A stretch of 64,000 nt of DNA, taken from contig NZ_AVBI01000012.1 of assembly GCF_000498475.1 (NCBI RefSeq), positions 62,001 to 126,000 on the forward strand, in the 5' to 3' direction. The notes under the pieces are model-generated. The model made no database searches. It was not told where the DNA came from and saw nothing but the letters and a program-made list of their open reading frames with translations. The translations under genes were made by a program, and so were the position numbers. The stretch comes from Flavobacterium cauense R2A-7 (lineage in GTDB: Bacteria > Bacteroidota > Bacteroidia > Flavobacteriales > Flavobacteriaceae). Shown piece after piece: positions 48,240 to 58,305 of the stretch (its first letter is position 1; each line of letters opens with the position of its first letter).

Positions 48240-50072
48240 ATGTTACAACGTTACCTTTTTATTTCTCTAGTAGTATTTTTCACTTGTCAGCCTATAATTG
48301 GGCAAGTGACCAGAATGCCAAGAGATACTACAAAGGTTTACAGTTACATTGAACGATATTCGAAAAAAAGGAAGTTTACCAAATTTGTACACAAATTGAT
48401 TTTTAAGCCTACCGAACGGACAACTCCAACAAAAAAGAAGAAACAAACCCGTCAACAACAGAATGTCTTCAAAAAATACGAGTGCAAAATCATCCGAAAC
48501 ATCACTATTGAAGTTATGGATCCTTTTGGTTTTTCGATGGACGACCCTAACAGAACTCCTAAAAAATGGATTGAAAAGGCGGGAAATAGTTTGCATACGA
48601 AGTCAAAAAAATGGACCATCCGAAACCATTTATTATTCAAAAAAAATGACGAACTGGATTCGCTCTTGGTGAAAGAATCAGAACGTTTAATACAAAGACA
48701 GCGCTACATCCGCAATGTAAGCATAAAGCCGGTTCCTATAAAAAACAGTAAAGATTCGGTAGATATTTCCATCCTTGTTTTAGACTCCTGGAGTTTGATT
48801 CCCAACGGTTCCATATCGTCTACCAACGGAAACACGGAAATTACCGAAAGAAATTTTCTGGGATTGGGACATGAATTCGAAAACAATTTCAAACAACGGT
48901 TTACTGACAATACAACGGCTTACGGGATGCGTTACACCATTCCGAATTTCCGAAACACATTTATAAGTACCACTTTTATTTTTGATGAAGATTTCGATAA
49001 AAATTATGTCAAAGCAATAGGAAGCAATCGACCATTCTTTTCACCTTATACCCGCTGGGCAGGAGGTATCGGATTCGAACAACGGTTCTACAGGGATTCC
49101 ATTGGCGATGCGAATGCTATTTTAGCGGTGAAAAATTTCAAATCGGAAACTCAGGATTACTGGGGCGGACATTCGTTCCGAATTTTCAAAGGAAATACGG
49201 AAGAAGACCGCATTACAAACCTTGTAACCACATTGCGCTTCCGAAACATCAAATATCTCGAAAGTCCGGATCTTGCCTACGATTCCATCAATTACTTCAG
49301 CAACTCGAAATTGTATCTGAGCAGTATCGGCATCACCTCCCGACGATTTGTTGAAAACAAATACCTTTTCAATTATGGAATTCCAGAATATGTTCAAATT
49401 GGAAAGACGTATGCCTTTACTACGGGATTTGAAGAAAAAAACAACAAACGAAGAGCCTATTTCGGAGGACGGTTTGCTTTTGGAGGATTCCACAGTTTCG
49501 GTTATTTCGGAAGCAGTTTTGAATTGGGAAGCTTCGTACGAGAAGGCATATCCGAACAAACCACTTTTAGGGCCGAAGCCTTGTATTTTACCGATTTGAT
49601 TGAATTTGGAAAATGGAAATTCCGACAGTTTATCAAACCGCAATTAACCATTGGTAACAATCGTATTCCAACCAAAAGTGATTTGCTGAACCTCAGTGAC
49701 GACAATGGCATTCAAGGTTTTAAGAATTCTGTTCAAGGTACCAAAAAATTTATAACAACATTCCAGACACAATCTTATATTCCGGGCAATTACCTTGGAT
49801 TCCGTATGAGTCCTTTTTTCAATTTCTCAATGGGAATGCTTGCCGACCAAAACCGGAAATTATTCCAAAGTCCGCTCTATTCTAAATTCGGGATTGGCGT
49901 CTTAATCAGTAATGATTATCTTGTATTCAACAGTTTTTTACTGTCGTTTGCCTACTACCCTACTATTCCGGGAACAGGAGACAATATTTACAAGCTTAAT
50001 TCCTTCAAAAACAACGACATCGACATGCTTGATTTTCAAATCGGAAAACCGGCAATTGTTCCTTTTCAGTAA
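48240..50072 (+). CDS. Omp85/BamA-like outer-membrane protein
   Basis: A 610-residue outer-membrane protein with a signal peptide (MLQRYLFISLVVFFTCQPIIGQ). A basic stretch (about 45-75) precedes a POTRA-like domain near 80-190: CKIIRNITIEVMDPFGFSM, LVKESERLIQRQRYIRNVSI and SVDISILVLDSWSLIPNGSI. The remainder is beta-barrel-like, with alternating aromatic strands and an ending that is not the canonical C-terminal Phe. NFLGLGHEFENNFKQRF is the usual Omp85 barrel start (N-F-x-G-x-G). It is too short and has too few POTRA domains for BamA itself, so it is probably a specialised Omp85 paralogue. The substrate is unknown. Confidence 0.8.
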   Translation: MLQRYLFISLVVFFTCQPIIGQVTRMPRDTTKVYSYIERYSKKRKFTKFVHKLIFKPTERTTPTKKKKQTRQQQNVFKKYECKIIRNITIEVMDPFGFSMDDPNRTPKKWIEKAGNSLHTKSKKWTIRNHLLFKKNDELDSLLVKESERLIQRQRYIRNVSIKPVPIKNSKDSVDISILVLDSWSLIPNGSISSTNGNTEITERNFLGLGHEFENNFKQRFTDNTTAYGMRYTIPNFRNTFISTTFIFDEDFDKNYVKAIGSNRPFFSPYTRWAGGIGFEQRFYRDSIGDANAILAVKNFKSETQDYWGGHSFRIFKGNTEEDRITNLVTTLRFRNIKYLESPDLAYDSINYFSNSKLYLSSIGITSRRFVENKYLFNYGIPEYVQIGKTYAFTTGFEEKNNKRRAYFGGRFAFGGFHSFGYFGSSFELGSFVREGISEQTTFRAEALYFTDLIEFGKWKFRQFIKPQLTIGNNRIPTKSDLLNLSDDNGIQGFKNSVQGTKKFITTFQTQSYIPGNYLGFRMSPFFNFSMGMLADQNRKLFQSPLYSKFGIGVLISNDYLVFNSFLLSFAYYPTIPGTGDNIYKLNSFKNNDIDMLDFQIGKPAIVPFQ

Positions 50073-50142
50073 TTCTCATCCGATTCGGTAACAAAACCAG
50101 TCGTTGGTCGTCCTATTACTATCAATCAAAAAAAAAACAGCT

Positions 50143-51039
50143 TTGGAAACTATTCTTACCATTGAAAATCTAAACAAACATTACGGAAGGGTTCACGCCG
50201 TTAAAAATGTATGCTTTGAAATTAAAAAAGGAAATGTTTACGGGATTTTAGGTCCGAACGGAAGTGGAAAATCAACCACTTTAGGCATCATACTGAATGT
50301 CGTCAACCGAACATCGGGAGATTACAAATGGTTTGACGGAAAAATGGATACCCATCATGCCCTGAAAAAAGTGGGCGCCATCATTGAACGCCCCAATTTC
50401 TATCCTTACATGACCGCTGAGGAAAACCTTAGACTGGTTTGTAAAATCAAAGGAATCCATTACGACAAAGTGAATGAAAAACTGGAAGTTGTAGGTCTTT
50501 TGGATCGAAAAGACAGTAAATTCAGAACTTTTTCGCTTGGAATGAAACAACGGTTGGCTATTGCTTCAGCACTGCTAAACGATCCGGAAATATTAATTCT
50601 GGACGAACCTACAAACGGGTTGGACCCACAGGGAATCCGCCAGATTCGCGATATTATCAAACACATTGCTTCCTTAGGAACAACAATATTGCTGGCTTCA
50701 CACCTTTTGGATGAAGTGGAAAAAGTATGTACTCATGTGGTTGTTTTGCGCAAAGGGCAAATATTATATTCCGGCACTGTAGACGGAATTATTGCCAACG
50801 AAGGTTTCTTCGAACTTCAGGCCAACGACACTATCAGGTTAAAAGAGATCCTGCAAAACCATCCCGCTGTGGATAAAATGGAAGACGAAGACGGAAAACT
50901 TTTTGTGTATCTGAAGTCACCATTAGAAGCCTCTGAATTAAACCGCTATTTATTTCAGAACGACATTATTCTAAACCATCTGATAAAAAGAAAACACAGC
51001 CTTGAAGAACAGTTCTTACAACTAACCAACCACAATTAA
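50143..51039 (+). CDS. ABC transporter ATP-binding protein
   Basis: A 298-residue ATPase from a TTG start that gives METILTIENLNKHYGRVHAV; an earlier TTG at 50104 would add 13 low-quality residues. ILGPNGSGKSTTLG (Walker A, 36-49), FRTFSLGMKQRLAIASALL (about 126-144; signature), ILILDEPTNGLDPQG (Walker B, about 150-164) and LLASHLLDEVEKVC (switch His, about 184-197) are intact. The C-terminal 80 residues are the regulatory extension of exporter-type DrrA/bacitracin-like ATPases. The permease starts ten bases after its stop, so together they form a small ABC-2-type export system. Confidence 0.93.
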   Translation: METILTIENLNKHYGRVHAVKNVCFEIKKGNVYGILGPNGSGKSTTLGIILNVVNRTSGDYKWFDGKMDTHHALKKVGAIIERPNFYPYMTAEENLRLVCKIKGIHYDKVNEKLEVVGLLDRKDSKFRTFSLGMKQRLAIASALLNDPEILILDEPTNGLDPQGIRQIRDIIKHIASLGTTILLASHLLDEVEKVCTHVVVLRKGQILYSGTVDGIIANEGFFELQANDTIRLKEILQNHPAVDKMEDEDGKLFVYLKSPLEASELNRYLFQNDIILNHLIKRKHSLEEQFLQLTNHN

Positions 51040-51049
51040 TCCTCCTACG

Positions 51050-51889
51050 ATGAAACGACTTTTAGATATAGAATTACAAAAACTCTGGAAAAACAGATCG
51101 AGCAAGATTTTAATCATTACTTATTTCGTACTGCTTTCCTTTATTGCCTTAATTGCTTCCATTAAATTTGAATTTGGCGCTTTTCAGCTTCACATCGCCG
51201 AACAGGGAATTTTTAATTTCCCTTACATCTGGCACTTTAACACTTATATTGCCGCAATCCTAAAACTGTTCTTAGCCATTGTAATTGTTTCCATGATGGC
51301 CAACGAATACAGCTATGGAACACTAAAACAAAACCTTATTGACGGGATGAGTAAAAAAGAATTCATTCAGTCGAAATTTTTAACGGTCATGCTGTTTGCC
51401 TTTGGCTCAACCGTTTTTGTTTTTGTAATGTCGCTTATTTTAGGCTATAGTTTTTCTTCGTATAATGAAATCGGAATTGTTTTTTCCGACTTAGAATACC
51501 TGCTGGCCTACTTCATAAAACTGGTTGGATTTTTCTCTTTCTGTTTGTTTTTGGGAATTTTGGTAAAACGATCGGCATTTGCCTTGGGCTTTTTATTTGT
51601 CTGGAACATTATCGAAGCCATTTCCATCGGATTAATGAAGTGGAATTTCTTTAAAGATACCGATGTTGCTGCCAAAGTGAGTCAGTTTTTCCCACTGGAA
51701 TCGATGAGCAATCTGATAAAAGAACCTTTCTCAAGGCTTTCAGTAATTAAAAACGTTGGCGAAACCATTGGAGGTAAGGCATTTGAGAAAGATTATTCGG
51801 TTCATTATTATGAAATACTAATCGTGTTAATTTGGACAGGTATTTTTATGTTTATATCGTATAAAATACTTAAAAAAAGAGATTTGTAG
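51050..51889 (+). CDS. ABC-2-type transporter permease
   Basis: A 279-residue inner-membrane protein with six hydrophobic segments: IITYFVLLSFIALIASIK near 20-38, FLAIVIVSMMANEYSYG near 72-88, then four more to FISYKILKKRDL at the end. MANEYSYGTLKQNLIDGMSKKEFIQSK (about 81-107) is the ABC-2 permease coupling-helix signature. The long periplasmic loop between segments 5 and 6 (KAFEKDYSVHYYE) is typical. It pairs with the ATPase encoded just upstream. The substrate (lipid, peptide or ion-linked) is unknown. Its last codon is one base before a promoter box for the next gene. Confidence 0.9.
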   Translation: MKRLLDIELQKLWKNRSSKILIITYFVLLSFIALIASIKFEFGAFQLHIAEQGIFNFPYIWHFNTYIAAILKLFLAIVIVSMMANEYSYGTLKQNLIDGMSKKEFIQSKFLTVMLFAFGSTVFVFVMSLILGYSFSSYNEIGIVFSDLEYLLAYFIKLVGFFSFCLFLGILVKRSAFALGFLFVWNIIEAISIGLMKWNFFKDTDVAAKVSQFFPLESMSNLIKEPFSRLSVIKNVGETIGGKAFEKDYSVHYYEILIVLIWTGIFMFISYKILKKRDL

Positions 51890-51897
51890 TATCTTTG
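51890..51897 (+). promoter_or_regulatory. -7 promoter box of the choice-of-anchor L gene
   Basis: TATCTTTG followed by 7 bases and then ATG, so the predicted transcript begins at or within about two bases of the start codon. The same geometry is seen at 15193-15200. Confidence 0.55.
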
Positions 51898-51904
51898 CGA
51901 TACT

Positions 51905-54226
51905 ATGCGTGAATATAAAATTCTTTTTTCGGTACTGTTGCTGCTGATTCTTTCCAATTTGGCATCGGCACAGACGATTACTGTCGACAATTCAAAAACA
52001 CCAACACAACTTGTTCAGGAATTAATAACCACAGGAAGTTGCGTTCAGCCCACCAACATATCCATAAACGGTTATGATTTTGGTGGTGGTGAAAAAAGTT
52101 TTGCCTGGTTTGACAGTAACGGATCCGGTTTTCCGCTTGAAAAAGGATTGTTGATTTCCACCGGAAGAGCCAGTTCAGCCATTGGCCCGAATACTTCTTT
52201 GCTAAGTGAAGGACCAAGTTCATGGCCGGGTGATACAGATTTGGAAAGAGCCATAAACGAAACCAACACCATAAATGCAACGGTTGTGGAATTTGACTTT
52301 GTTGCGGTAACCAATTATGTCAGTTTCAATTATATTTTTTCATCAGAACAATATTTGTCGAATCCCGGCTCAAACCAATGCAATTATTCGGATGGATTCG
52401 CTTTTTTGCTGAAAGAAAACGGTTCGCCTTCAAACCAGAATCTGGCTGTAGTTCCCGGCACAACCATTCCGGTTAAAGTTACCACAGTTCGTGGTTCCGG
52501 AACGATTTGTCCGGCGGCCAATGCACAATATTTTGATGCTTTCAACGGCAGCAATCATCCCACCAATTTTAACGGACAAACTAAAGTAATGAACGCCGAA
52601 GCGGATATCATTCCCGGACGTTCCTATCATATAAAAATGGTCATAGCCGATCAGGGAAATAATCTTTATGATTCGGCCATTTTTATTGGTGGAAACAGTT
52701 TTAATAATGATTATGCCATGGGAGATGATCGTTTGATTGCAGACGGAAACCCATTGTGCCCCGGAGAAACGCTGACCGTAACACCCGATTATATCGTACC
52801 GGGCACCTTAAATTATACCTGGCTGAAAGACGGCATCCCCATTCCGGGATACACCAATGTTAGCTCACCTACTTATACGATTAATGCTGCGGGAGTATAT
52901 ACTTTGGTAGCCGACATCGGAACCTGCACTGTTCGTGGCTATATCCAGGTTGAATATGCTCCGATAACCGCCAACAATACATCTTTATCCCAATGTGATA
53001 TCAATAATGACGGAATTGCCACTTTTAACCTGAACGATGCCGTTTCAGTAGTAACAGGAGGAAATTCAGCCATGACGGTTCAGGGATTTTACCGTACTAT
53101 TTCAGAAGCGCAGAATCAACAAAACATGATTACCACTCCGCAAGCGTATCAAAACACCGCCGGAAACACTGTTGTGGCAAGAGTTAAAAACGGTTTTAAT
53201 TGTGTGGCTTATGCAACCATCACACTCCAAGTAAACAGCAGTGTGGTTTTAAACCCTATACCAACTGTTGAAGTTTGCGATTATGATACAGACGCTCAGG
53301 ACGGATTCAATCAATTTAATCTGACCAACATCACACAACAAATCACCAATAATAACACATTGCCATCAGGGGCTTTGATTCAGTATTTTGCTTCCAGTGC
53401 CGATGCTTTAAACCTTACCAATCCGTTACCGAATCCGTATTCCAATACAACTGCCTTTCAGCAAAACATTTATGCGAGAGTGATTAATACTACCGCCTGT
53501 TATGAAATCCTGCAGATTACTTTAAAAGTCAACTCTTTCTCTTCAAACTTACAAGATGAAAATGTTCCCATTTGTAGCGGCAACAGTATTATTCTTGATG
53601 TGGGGTCTGGTTACAGCAGCTATTCCTGGAACACTAATCCGGTAGAGACAACCCAATCGATAACTGTTTTACAATCAGGAAATTATTCAGTTACCGTAAC
53701 AAATTCTGAAGGATGTTCGGCAACGAAAACTTATTTTGTCACAACTTCAGGTCCACCAACAATTACGAGTATTGAAGCAACGAGTTTTTCGGGAGCTGCC
53801 AATTCCATTACCGTTTATGTTACCGGTTCAGGTTCTTACGAATATTCGCTTAACAATGTCAACTATCAGTCCAGCGCTATTTTTACAGGAGTTTATCCGG
53901 GTGAATACACGGTGTATGTTAGGGACAAAAACGGTTGCGGCATGGATACCGAAACTGCTTACATCCTTGATTACCCAAGATTTTTTACGCCAAATGGTGA
54001 CGGATACAACGATACCTGGAAAATTAAAAATCTGGACATCTATTATCCTAATTCTCAACTTTACATTTTTGATCGCTACGGAAAACTTCTCAAAGAAATT
54101 TCTGCATCAGGAGAAGGTTGGAACGGCACATTTAACAATACAGCATTACCATCAGACGATTATTGGTTCACCTTAACATTAAGCAACGGACGAATTATTA
54201 AAGGACATTTTAGTATGAAAAGATAA
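51905..54226 (+). CDS. Choice-of-anchor L / T9SS type B-sorted surface protein
   Basis: A 773-residue secreted protein. The signal peptide (MREYKILFSVLLLLILSNLA, cleavage about SAQ) is followed by a choice-of-anchor L domain (about 25-265: GSCVQPTNISINGYDFGGGE, YIFSSEQYLSNPGSNQCNYS, FAFLLKENG, SYHIKMVIADQGN). Ig-like modules follow with two LSQCDINNDGIATFNL-type repeats (about 360 and 457). The C-terminal 80 residues (FFTPNGDGYNDTWKI...IFDRYGKLLKEI...DYWFTLTL) are the type IX secretion type B sorting domain. It is exported by the T9SS and attached to or shed from the cell surface, probably as an adhesin or surface-glycan binder. It shares modules with the next gene. Confidence 0.92.
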   Translation: MREYKILFSVLLLLILSNLASAQTITVDNSKTPTQLVQELITTGSCVQPTNISINGYDFGGGEKSFAWFDSNGSGFPLEKGLLISTGRASSAIGPNTSLLSEGPSSWPGDTDLERAINETNTINATVVEFDFVAVTNYVSFNYIFSSEQYLSNPGSNQCNYSDGFAFLLKENGSPSNQNLAVVPGTTIPVKVTTVRGSGTICPAANAQYFDAFNGSNHPTNFNGQTKVMNAEADIIPGRSYHIKMVIADQGNNLYDSAIFIGGNSFNNDYAMGDDRLIADGNPLCPGETLTVTPDYIVPGTLNYTWLKDGIPIPGYTNVSSPTYTINAAGVYTLVADIGTCTVRGYIQVEYAPITANNTSLSQCDINNDGIATFNLNDAVSVVTGGNSAMTVQGFYRTISEAQNQQNMITTPQAYQNTAGNTVVARVKNGFNCVAYATITLQVNSSVVLNPIPTVEVCDYDTDAQDGFNQFNLTNITQQITNNNTLPSGALIQYFASSADALNLTNPLPNPYSNTTAFQQNIYARVINTTACYEILQITLKVNSFSSNLQDENVPICSGNSIILDVGSGYSSYSWNTNPVETTQSITVLQSGNYSVTVTNSEGCSATKTYFVTTSGPPTITSIEATSFSGAANSITVYVTGSGSYEYSLNNVNYQSSAIFTGVYPGEYTVYVRDKNGCGMDTETAYILDYPRFFTPNGDGYNDTWKIKNLDIYYPNSQLYIFDRYGKLLKEISASGEGWNGTFNNTALPSDDYWFTLTLSNGRIIKGHFSMKR

Positions 54227-54233
54227 AATTTCT

Positions 54234-54241
54234 TACATTTG
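54234..54241 (+). promoter_or_regulatory. -7 promoter box of the 54264-57614 gene
   Basis: TACATTTG is a perfect TAnnTTTG box 22 bases before the ATG. The surrounding 17-mer TTTCTTACATTTGATAA also occurs in the XRE promoter at 41125. Confidence 0.55.
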
Positions 54242-54263
54242 ATAATTGCCGTAATTTTTTCAT

Positions 54264-57200
54264 ATGAAACCTTTATATTGCTTCATGCTATACCTTTTGT
54301 TTACGATTACCTGTTCTGCACAAGGTGAGGCAAACAATTGGTATTTTGGAAGTGGTGCGGGAATTAAGTTCATGCCAGACGGCTCTGTTGTTCCTCTTTC
54401 CGGAGGGCTACTTTTTACATTTGAAGGATGCAGTTCAATATCAAATGCTAATGGGGATTTACTTTTTTATTCAGACGGAAAAACAGTCTGGGACAGAAAT
54501 CATGTCATTATGCCCAATGGAAATTACAACGCGGGTACAGGGCTATTGGGTGATCCCTCAAGTACACAATCTGCGATTATAGTTCCTAAACCCGGAAATC
54601 CTGACATCTATTATATTTTTACCGTAGACGAACCTCATCATGAAAATGCTGCAGTTTTTCCCGATCAAAATACAGATGTAACCCCAGATCAGGATGACGG
54701 ATTCAATAACGGATTAAACTACTCTGTTGTAGACCTATCCGTTACCGGAACAAACGGCAGTATTGGAGACATTACACAGCGAAATGTTTATTTAGTAACC
54801 TACAATCCGTTAAACAATGGTGAAGTAGCCTATAAATGTTCTGAAAAAATAACCGCTGTAAAGAACAACAACGGAAGCGGATATTGGGTTCTAACCCATT
54901 TTGTAAATAAATTTTACGCTTTTAAAGTCAACAATAGTGGTGTAGATCCCAATCCGGTTATTTCTACTATAAATCCTTTTGTTTCCATAAACGGATACCG
55001 CAAAAATTCTATTGGTTATCTAAAATCATCTCCAAACGGAAGAAAAATTGCAATTGCACACAGTCAATTAGGAAGTATAACGGGTGGAACAGAAGGAAAT
55101 GGGCAGATTATTCTGTATGATTTTGACAACACAACAGGCATAGTTTCCAATCAAAACACTTTAGTAACGGGTGGAAATCCTTATGGCATTGAGTTTTCTG
55201 CCGATTCAAAAAAACTCTATGCCACAAATGGAATAAACAACAACCTGTCCAGTCAATTATTACAATTTGATCTGACGACTGCCCCGATCAATCAGGTAGT
55301 TATTGACCAATCTAATTCAACAGCAGGAGCTCTTCAATTGGGGCCAAATAAAAAAATATACCGTGCTAATTTTTCAACACAAAGTAATATCGACACCCAC
55401 TTAGGCGTAATCAATAATCCGGAAACAGCAGGACTCGGTTGTAATTATCAACAGCTTGGAGTAGAATTGGTTTACGGAACTTCTGCATTAGGCTTACCGC
55501 CTTTTATAACTTCGGTTTTTAACACCAGTATAGCGGTGACAAACATCTGTTTGGGAGATCCAACAACTTTCAGTATTCCGGCAAATCCAAATTTGGAAAG
55601 CATTCAATGGGATTTTGGTGATGGGAATAGTTCGTCGCAATTATCCCCAACCCACACTTACAGTACACCTGGTAATTATACCGTTAATGTTACCGTTACT
55701 GTTAATGGAAGTCCGGTTTCAAATGAACAGGTAGTTACCATTCATGAAACCCCAGTGGCTCATCCTATCCCAAATCAAACACTTAACCAATGTGATGATG
55801 ACAGTGATCAGACATACAATTTTAACTTTGCATCGCTAACAGGTTCAATTTTGGGAAGTCAAAATCCTTCTACTTTTGAAGTCAAGTACTTTTTAAACAA
55901 TCAGGATGCCATTAACAATACCAATACAATTGACCCAACGAATTACACCAATACAGTACCAACATTCACGGTATTTGCAAGAGTATCAAACAAAAACAAC
56001 CAATTGTGCTATGATCTGACACAATTTACGGTAAATGTTTTCAAACGCCCTGTAATTAACTCACTTCCAGACATAATACTCTGCGATGACAATTCAGATG
56101 GAAATACCACCAACGGTCAAACCACTTTTAATCTTTCCTCATTAAACAATGGAATTTTAGGAACTCAAAACGCTGCTGACAGCACTATTTCTTATCATTT
56201 AAATCAATCGGATGCTGATTCCGACAGTAATCCTCAATCCCTTTTATTTTACAATACTGTACCCAATTTACAGTCATTGGTTGTAAGAATAGAAAACAAT
56301 TTAAACCCTACTTGCTACAGTACCCGTCAATTTAATTTAATTGTGAATCCACTGCCCAATGCAATACCGGCTCAATTAACACAATGTGATTTTCAGGTGA
56401 ACCCTGATGGCTTTACTACTTTTAATTTAACAGAAGCCAACAGTGTTTTAACTGGTAACAATCCGAATTACAGCACCTCATTTTATATTCAGGGAAACAG
56501 CACTACGCCAATAAACACCATTTACACCAATATCCAAAACCCTCAGATACTAAATGTTAGGGTAACCGACAATACAACGCAATGTTACAGTTACACTACT
56601 CTAACTTTAAATGTGAATGTGAATCCAACAACCACATTTAATTTAAGAAAATGTGATGCCGATGGAACAGAAGACGGTTATACTGAATTTAACTTATCCG
56701 ATGCCGGTTATGAGATTCCTGGAAATACAACCAATTATTACCTTTCGGGTAATGATGCTTTATTGGAACAGAATGCAATTCCAACTCCACACAATTTCAC
56801 CAATTCACAAGCAACCAACCAACGTGTTTTTGTGAGAATTGAAAATGGTAATGATTGTATTGGTGTTAACACCATCGATTTAACTGTCGACACATTACCG
56901 GATATCATCATTAATGATACCGATGTATTTTGTTTGAACAAACCCGATTCGACAGTAACATTAGATGCCGGAATCGGTTTCCAAAGCCCCAACTCATTTA
57001 CTTATTTATGGACACCGGGCGGAGAAACAACTCCAAGTATTGGCGTTACCACTTCCGGAACGTATACCGTAACCGTAACAAATAGTACAAACTGTTCTAA
57101 AGAAAGAACGATTGTCGTAAAAAACTCAGATATTGCCCTAATTGAGTCCGTTTCCATAGTTGATTTATCAGACATCAATACGATAACCGTTTATGTTCAG

Positions 57201-57614
57201 GGAAATGAGGATGAATTTTTATACAGCCTTGATTTACCTGAAGGCCCTTTTCAGGATAGTAATTATTTTGAAAATGTCACCCCTGGAATTCATACGATTT
57301 ACATCATCGATAAAGACGGTTGCGGAAAAATTTCAAAAGAAATTTCTGTCTTGGGTATTCCTAGTTTTTTCACCCCAAATGGTGATGGCTACAATGACAC
57401 TTGGACTATTAAAGGCATGGAAAAAGGATTCTATGGCAACAGCACTATCTATATTTTTGACCGTTTCGGTAAATTACTGAAACAAATGGCTCCAGACGGA
57501 GAAGGATGGAATGGCATTTTCAATGGACAAATGCTTCCTTCAACAGATTATTGGTACGTAATTAATCTTGAAGACGGTAGAATTATTAAAGGGCATTTTA
57601 CATTAAAACGATAA
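54264..57614 (+). CDS. PKD-domain, T9SS type B-sorted giant surface protein
   Basis: An 1116-residue secreted protein. The signal peptide (MKPLYCFMLYLLFTITCSAQ) is followed by a beta-propeller-like region to about residue 400, with NWYFGSGAGIKFMPDGSVV near the start and WVLTHFVNKFYAFKV and YGIEFSADSKKLYATNG further on. A PKD domain lies at about 430-495 (IQWDFGDGNSSSQLSPTHTY). Four LxxCDxxxDGxTxFNL-type modules of about 85 residues span roughly 500-880. The end carries an Ig-like module and the type B sorting domain (FFTPNGDGYNDTWTI...IFDRFGKLLKQM). It is a T9SS cargo at the cell surface, probably adhesive or scaffold-like. Confidence 0.92.
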   Translation: MKPLYCFMLYLLFTITCSAQGEANNWYFGSGAGIKFMPDGSVVPLSGGLLFTFEGCSSISNANGDLLFYSDGKTVWDRNHVIMPNGNYNAGTGLLGDPSSTQSAIIVPKPGNPDIYYIFTVDEPHHENAAVFPDQNTDVTPDQDDGFNNGLNYSVVDLSVTGTNGSIGDITQRNVYLVTYNPLNNGEVAYKCSEKITAVKNNNGSGYWVLTHFVNKFYAFKVNNSGVDPNPVISTINPFVSINGYRKNSIGYLKSSPNGRKIAIAHSQLGSITGGTEGNGQIILYDFDNTTGIVSNQNTLVTGGNPYGIEFSADSKKLYATNGINNNLSSQLLQFDLTTAPINQVVIDQSNSTAGALQLGPNKKIYRANFSTQSNIDTHLGVINNPETAGLGCNYQQLGVELVYGTSALGLPPFITSVFNTSIAVTNICLGDPTTFSIPANPNLESIQWDFGDGNSSSQLSPTHTYSTPGNYTVNVTVTVNGSPVSNEQVVTIHETPVAHPIPNQTLNQCDDDSDQTYNFNFASLTGSILGSQNPSTFEVKYFLNNQDAINNTNTIDPTNYTNTVPTFTVFARVSNKNNQLCYDLTQFTVNVFKRPVINSLPDIILCDDNSDGNTTNGQTTFNLSSLNNGILGTQNAADSTISYHLNQSDADSDSNPQSLLFYNTVPNLQSLVVRIENNLNPTCYSTRQFNLIVNPLPNAIPAQLTQCDFQVNPDGFTTFNLTEANSVLTGNNPNYSTSFYIQGNSTTPINTIYTNIQNPQILNVRVTDNTTQCYSYTTLTLNVNVNPTTTFNLRKCDADGTEDGYTEFNLSDAGYEIPGNTTNYYLSGNDALLEQNAIPTPHNFTNSQATNQRVFVRIENGNDCIGVNTIDLTVDTLPDIIINDTDVFCLNKPDSTVTLDAGIGFQSPNSFTYLWTPGGETTPSIGVTTSGTYTVTVTNSTNCSKERTIVVKNSDIALIESVSIVDLSDINTITVYVQGNEDEFLYSLDLPEGPFQDSNYFENVTPGIHTIYIIDKDGCGKISKEISVLGIPSFFTPNGDGYNDTWTIKGMEKGFYGNSTIYIFDRFGKLLKQMAPDGEGWNGIFNGQMLPSTDYWYVINLEDGRIIKGHFTLKR

Positions 57615-57632
57615 CAATTAAACATAATTTTC

Positions 57633-58256
57633 ATGACGATTAAAAACATAATCCTATTATTTTCTTTTATTCTATTTACAAGAACAATTCAAGCACAGGA
57701 AACAAAAAACTACCTTCTGATAATCAATAAAGACACTATCCAAACCGATTTAGAGTTAACCAATAAATACAAATTGAAAAACGGCGAGATGTTGGAAATT
57801 GTTGTCAAACAAAAAGAAACATCCGTTTACAATGACAACTTTATTTCGTTTTCCTATCCCAGTAACCTAAAGGTATCTGCAACCAAGCTGGACCAATCGA
57901 TCAATCAGTTATCGATTTTAAAATCAACCGGCAATGGCTATATGATTCAAACCTATAGCAGTTTGAACCCAACCTCCATTATTGATTTAATGATTCATGA
58001 ACTCACCAAAGAAAGCATTCGATACGGTTATAAGAAAGAAGAATTCCCGAGTGAGTTTAAAATTGCTTCCGGACAAACCTTAAGAGGGAAAAAAGTCATC
58101 CTTACCTACAAAGACGAAAAAGAAGTCTACAATGTATTGAGTTACGGTGGTGAAGATGAAGGAATTTTGGTGGTAACTTTAATGCTTAACGATGACTATC
58201 AAAAAGAAGACATGGTATTAATAGATTTGTTTCTGAAATCGTTGAGATTAATATAA
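57633..58256 (+). CDS. Secreted protein of unknown function
   Basis: A 207-residue protein with a signal peptide (MTIKNIILLFSFILFTRTIQAQ). The mature part is a compact alpha/beta domain with YLLIINKDTIQTDLELTNKY, FISFSYPSNLKVSATKLDQS, FKIASGQTLRGKKVILTYKD and a C-terminal VTLMLNDDYQKEDMVLIDLF-like strand-helix. I do not recognise the family. It starts 18 bases after the giant surface-protein gene and ends at a strong terminator, so it is likely co-transcribed with it. No lipobox or T9SS signal; it is probably periplasmic. Confidence 0.78.
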   Translation: MTIKNIILLFSFILFTRTIQAQETKNYLLIINKDTIQTDLELTNKYKLKNGEMLEIVVKQKETSVYNDNFISFSYPSNLKVSATKLDQSINQLSILKSTGNGYMIQTYSSLNPTSIIDLMIHELTKESIRYGYKKEEFPSEFKIASGQTLRGKKVILTYKDEKEVYNVLSYGGEDEGILVVTLMLNDDYQKEDMVLIDLFLKSLRLI

Positions 58257-58258
58257 GC

Positions 58259-58288
58259 AAAAAGCCACTCAAATGAGTGGCTTTTTTT
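58259..58288. terminator. Bidirectional terminator between 57633-58256 gene and typA
   Basis: A perfect 11-bp stem (AAAAGCCACTC with GAGTGGCTTTT) around an AAAT loop is followed by a T tract; convergent genes on both sides. Confidence 0.88.
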
Positions 58289-58305
58289 ATTTAACTGCGT
58301 TTCAA

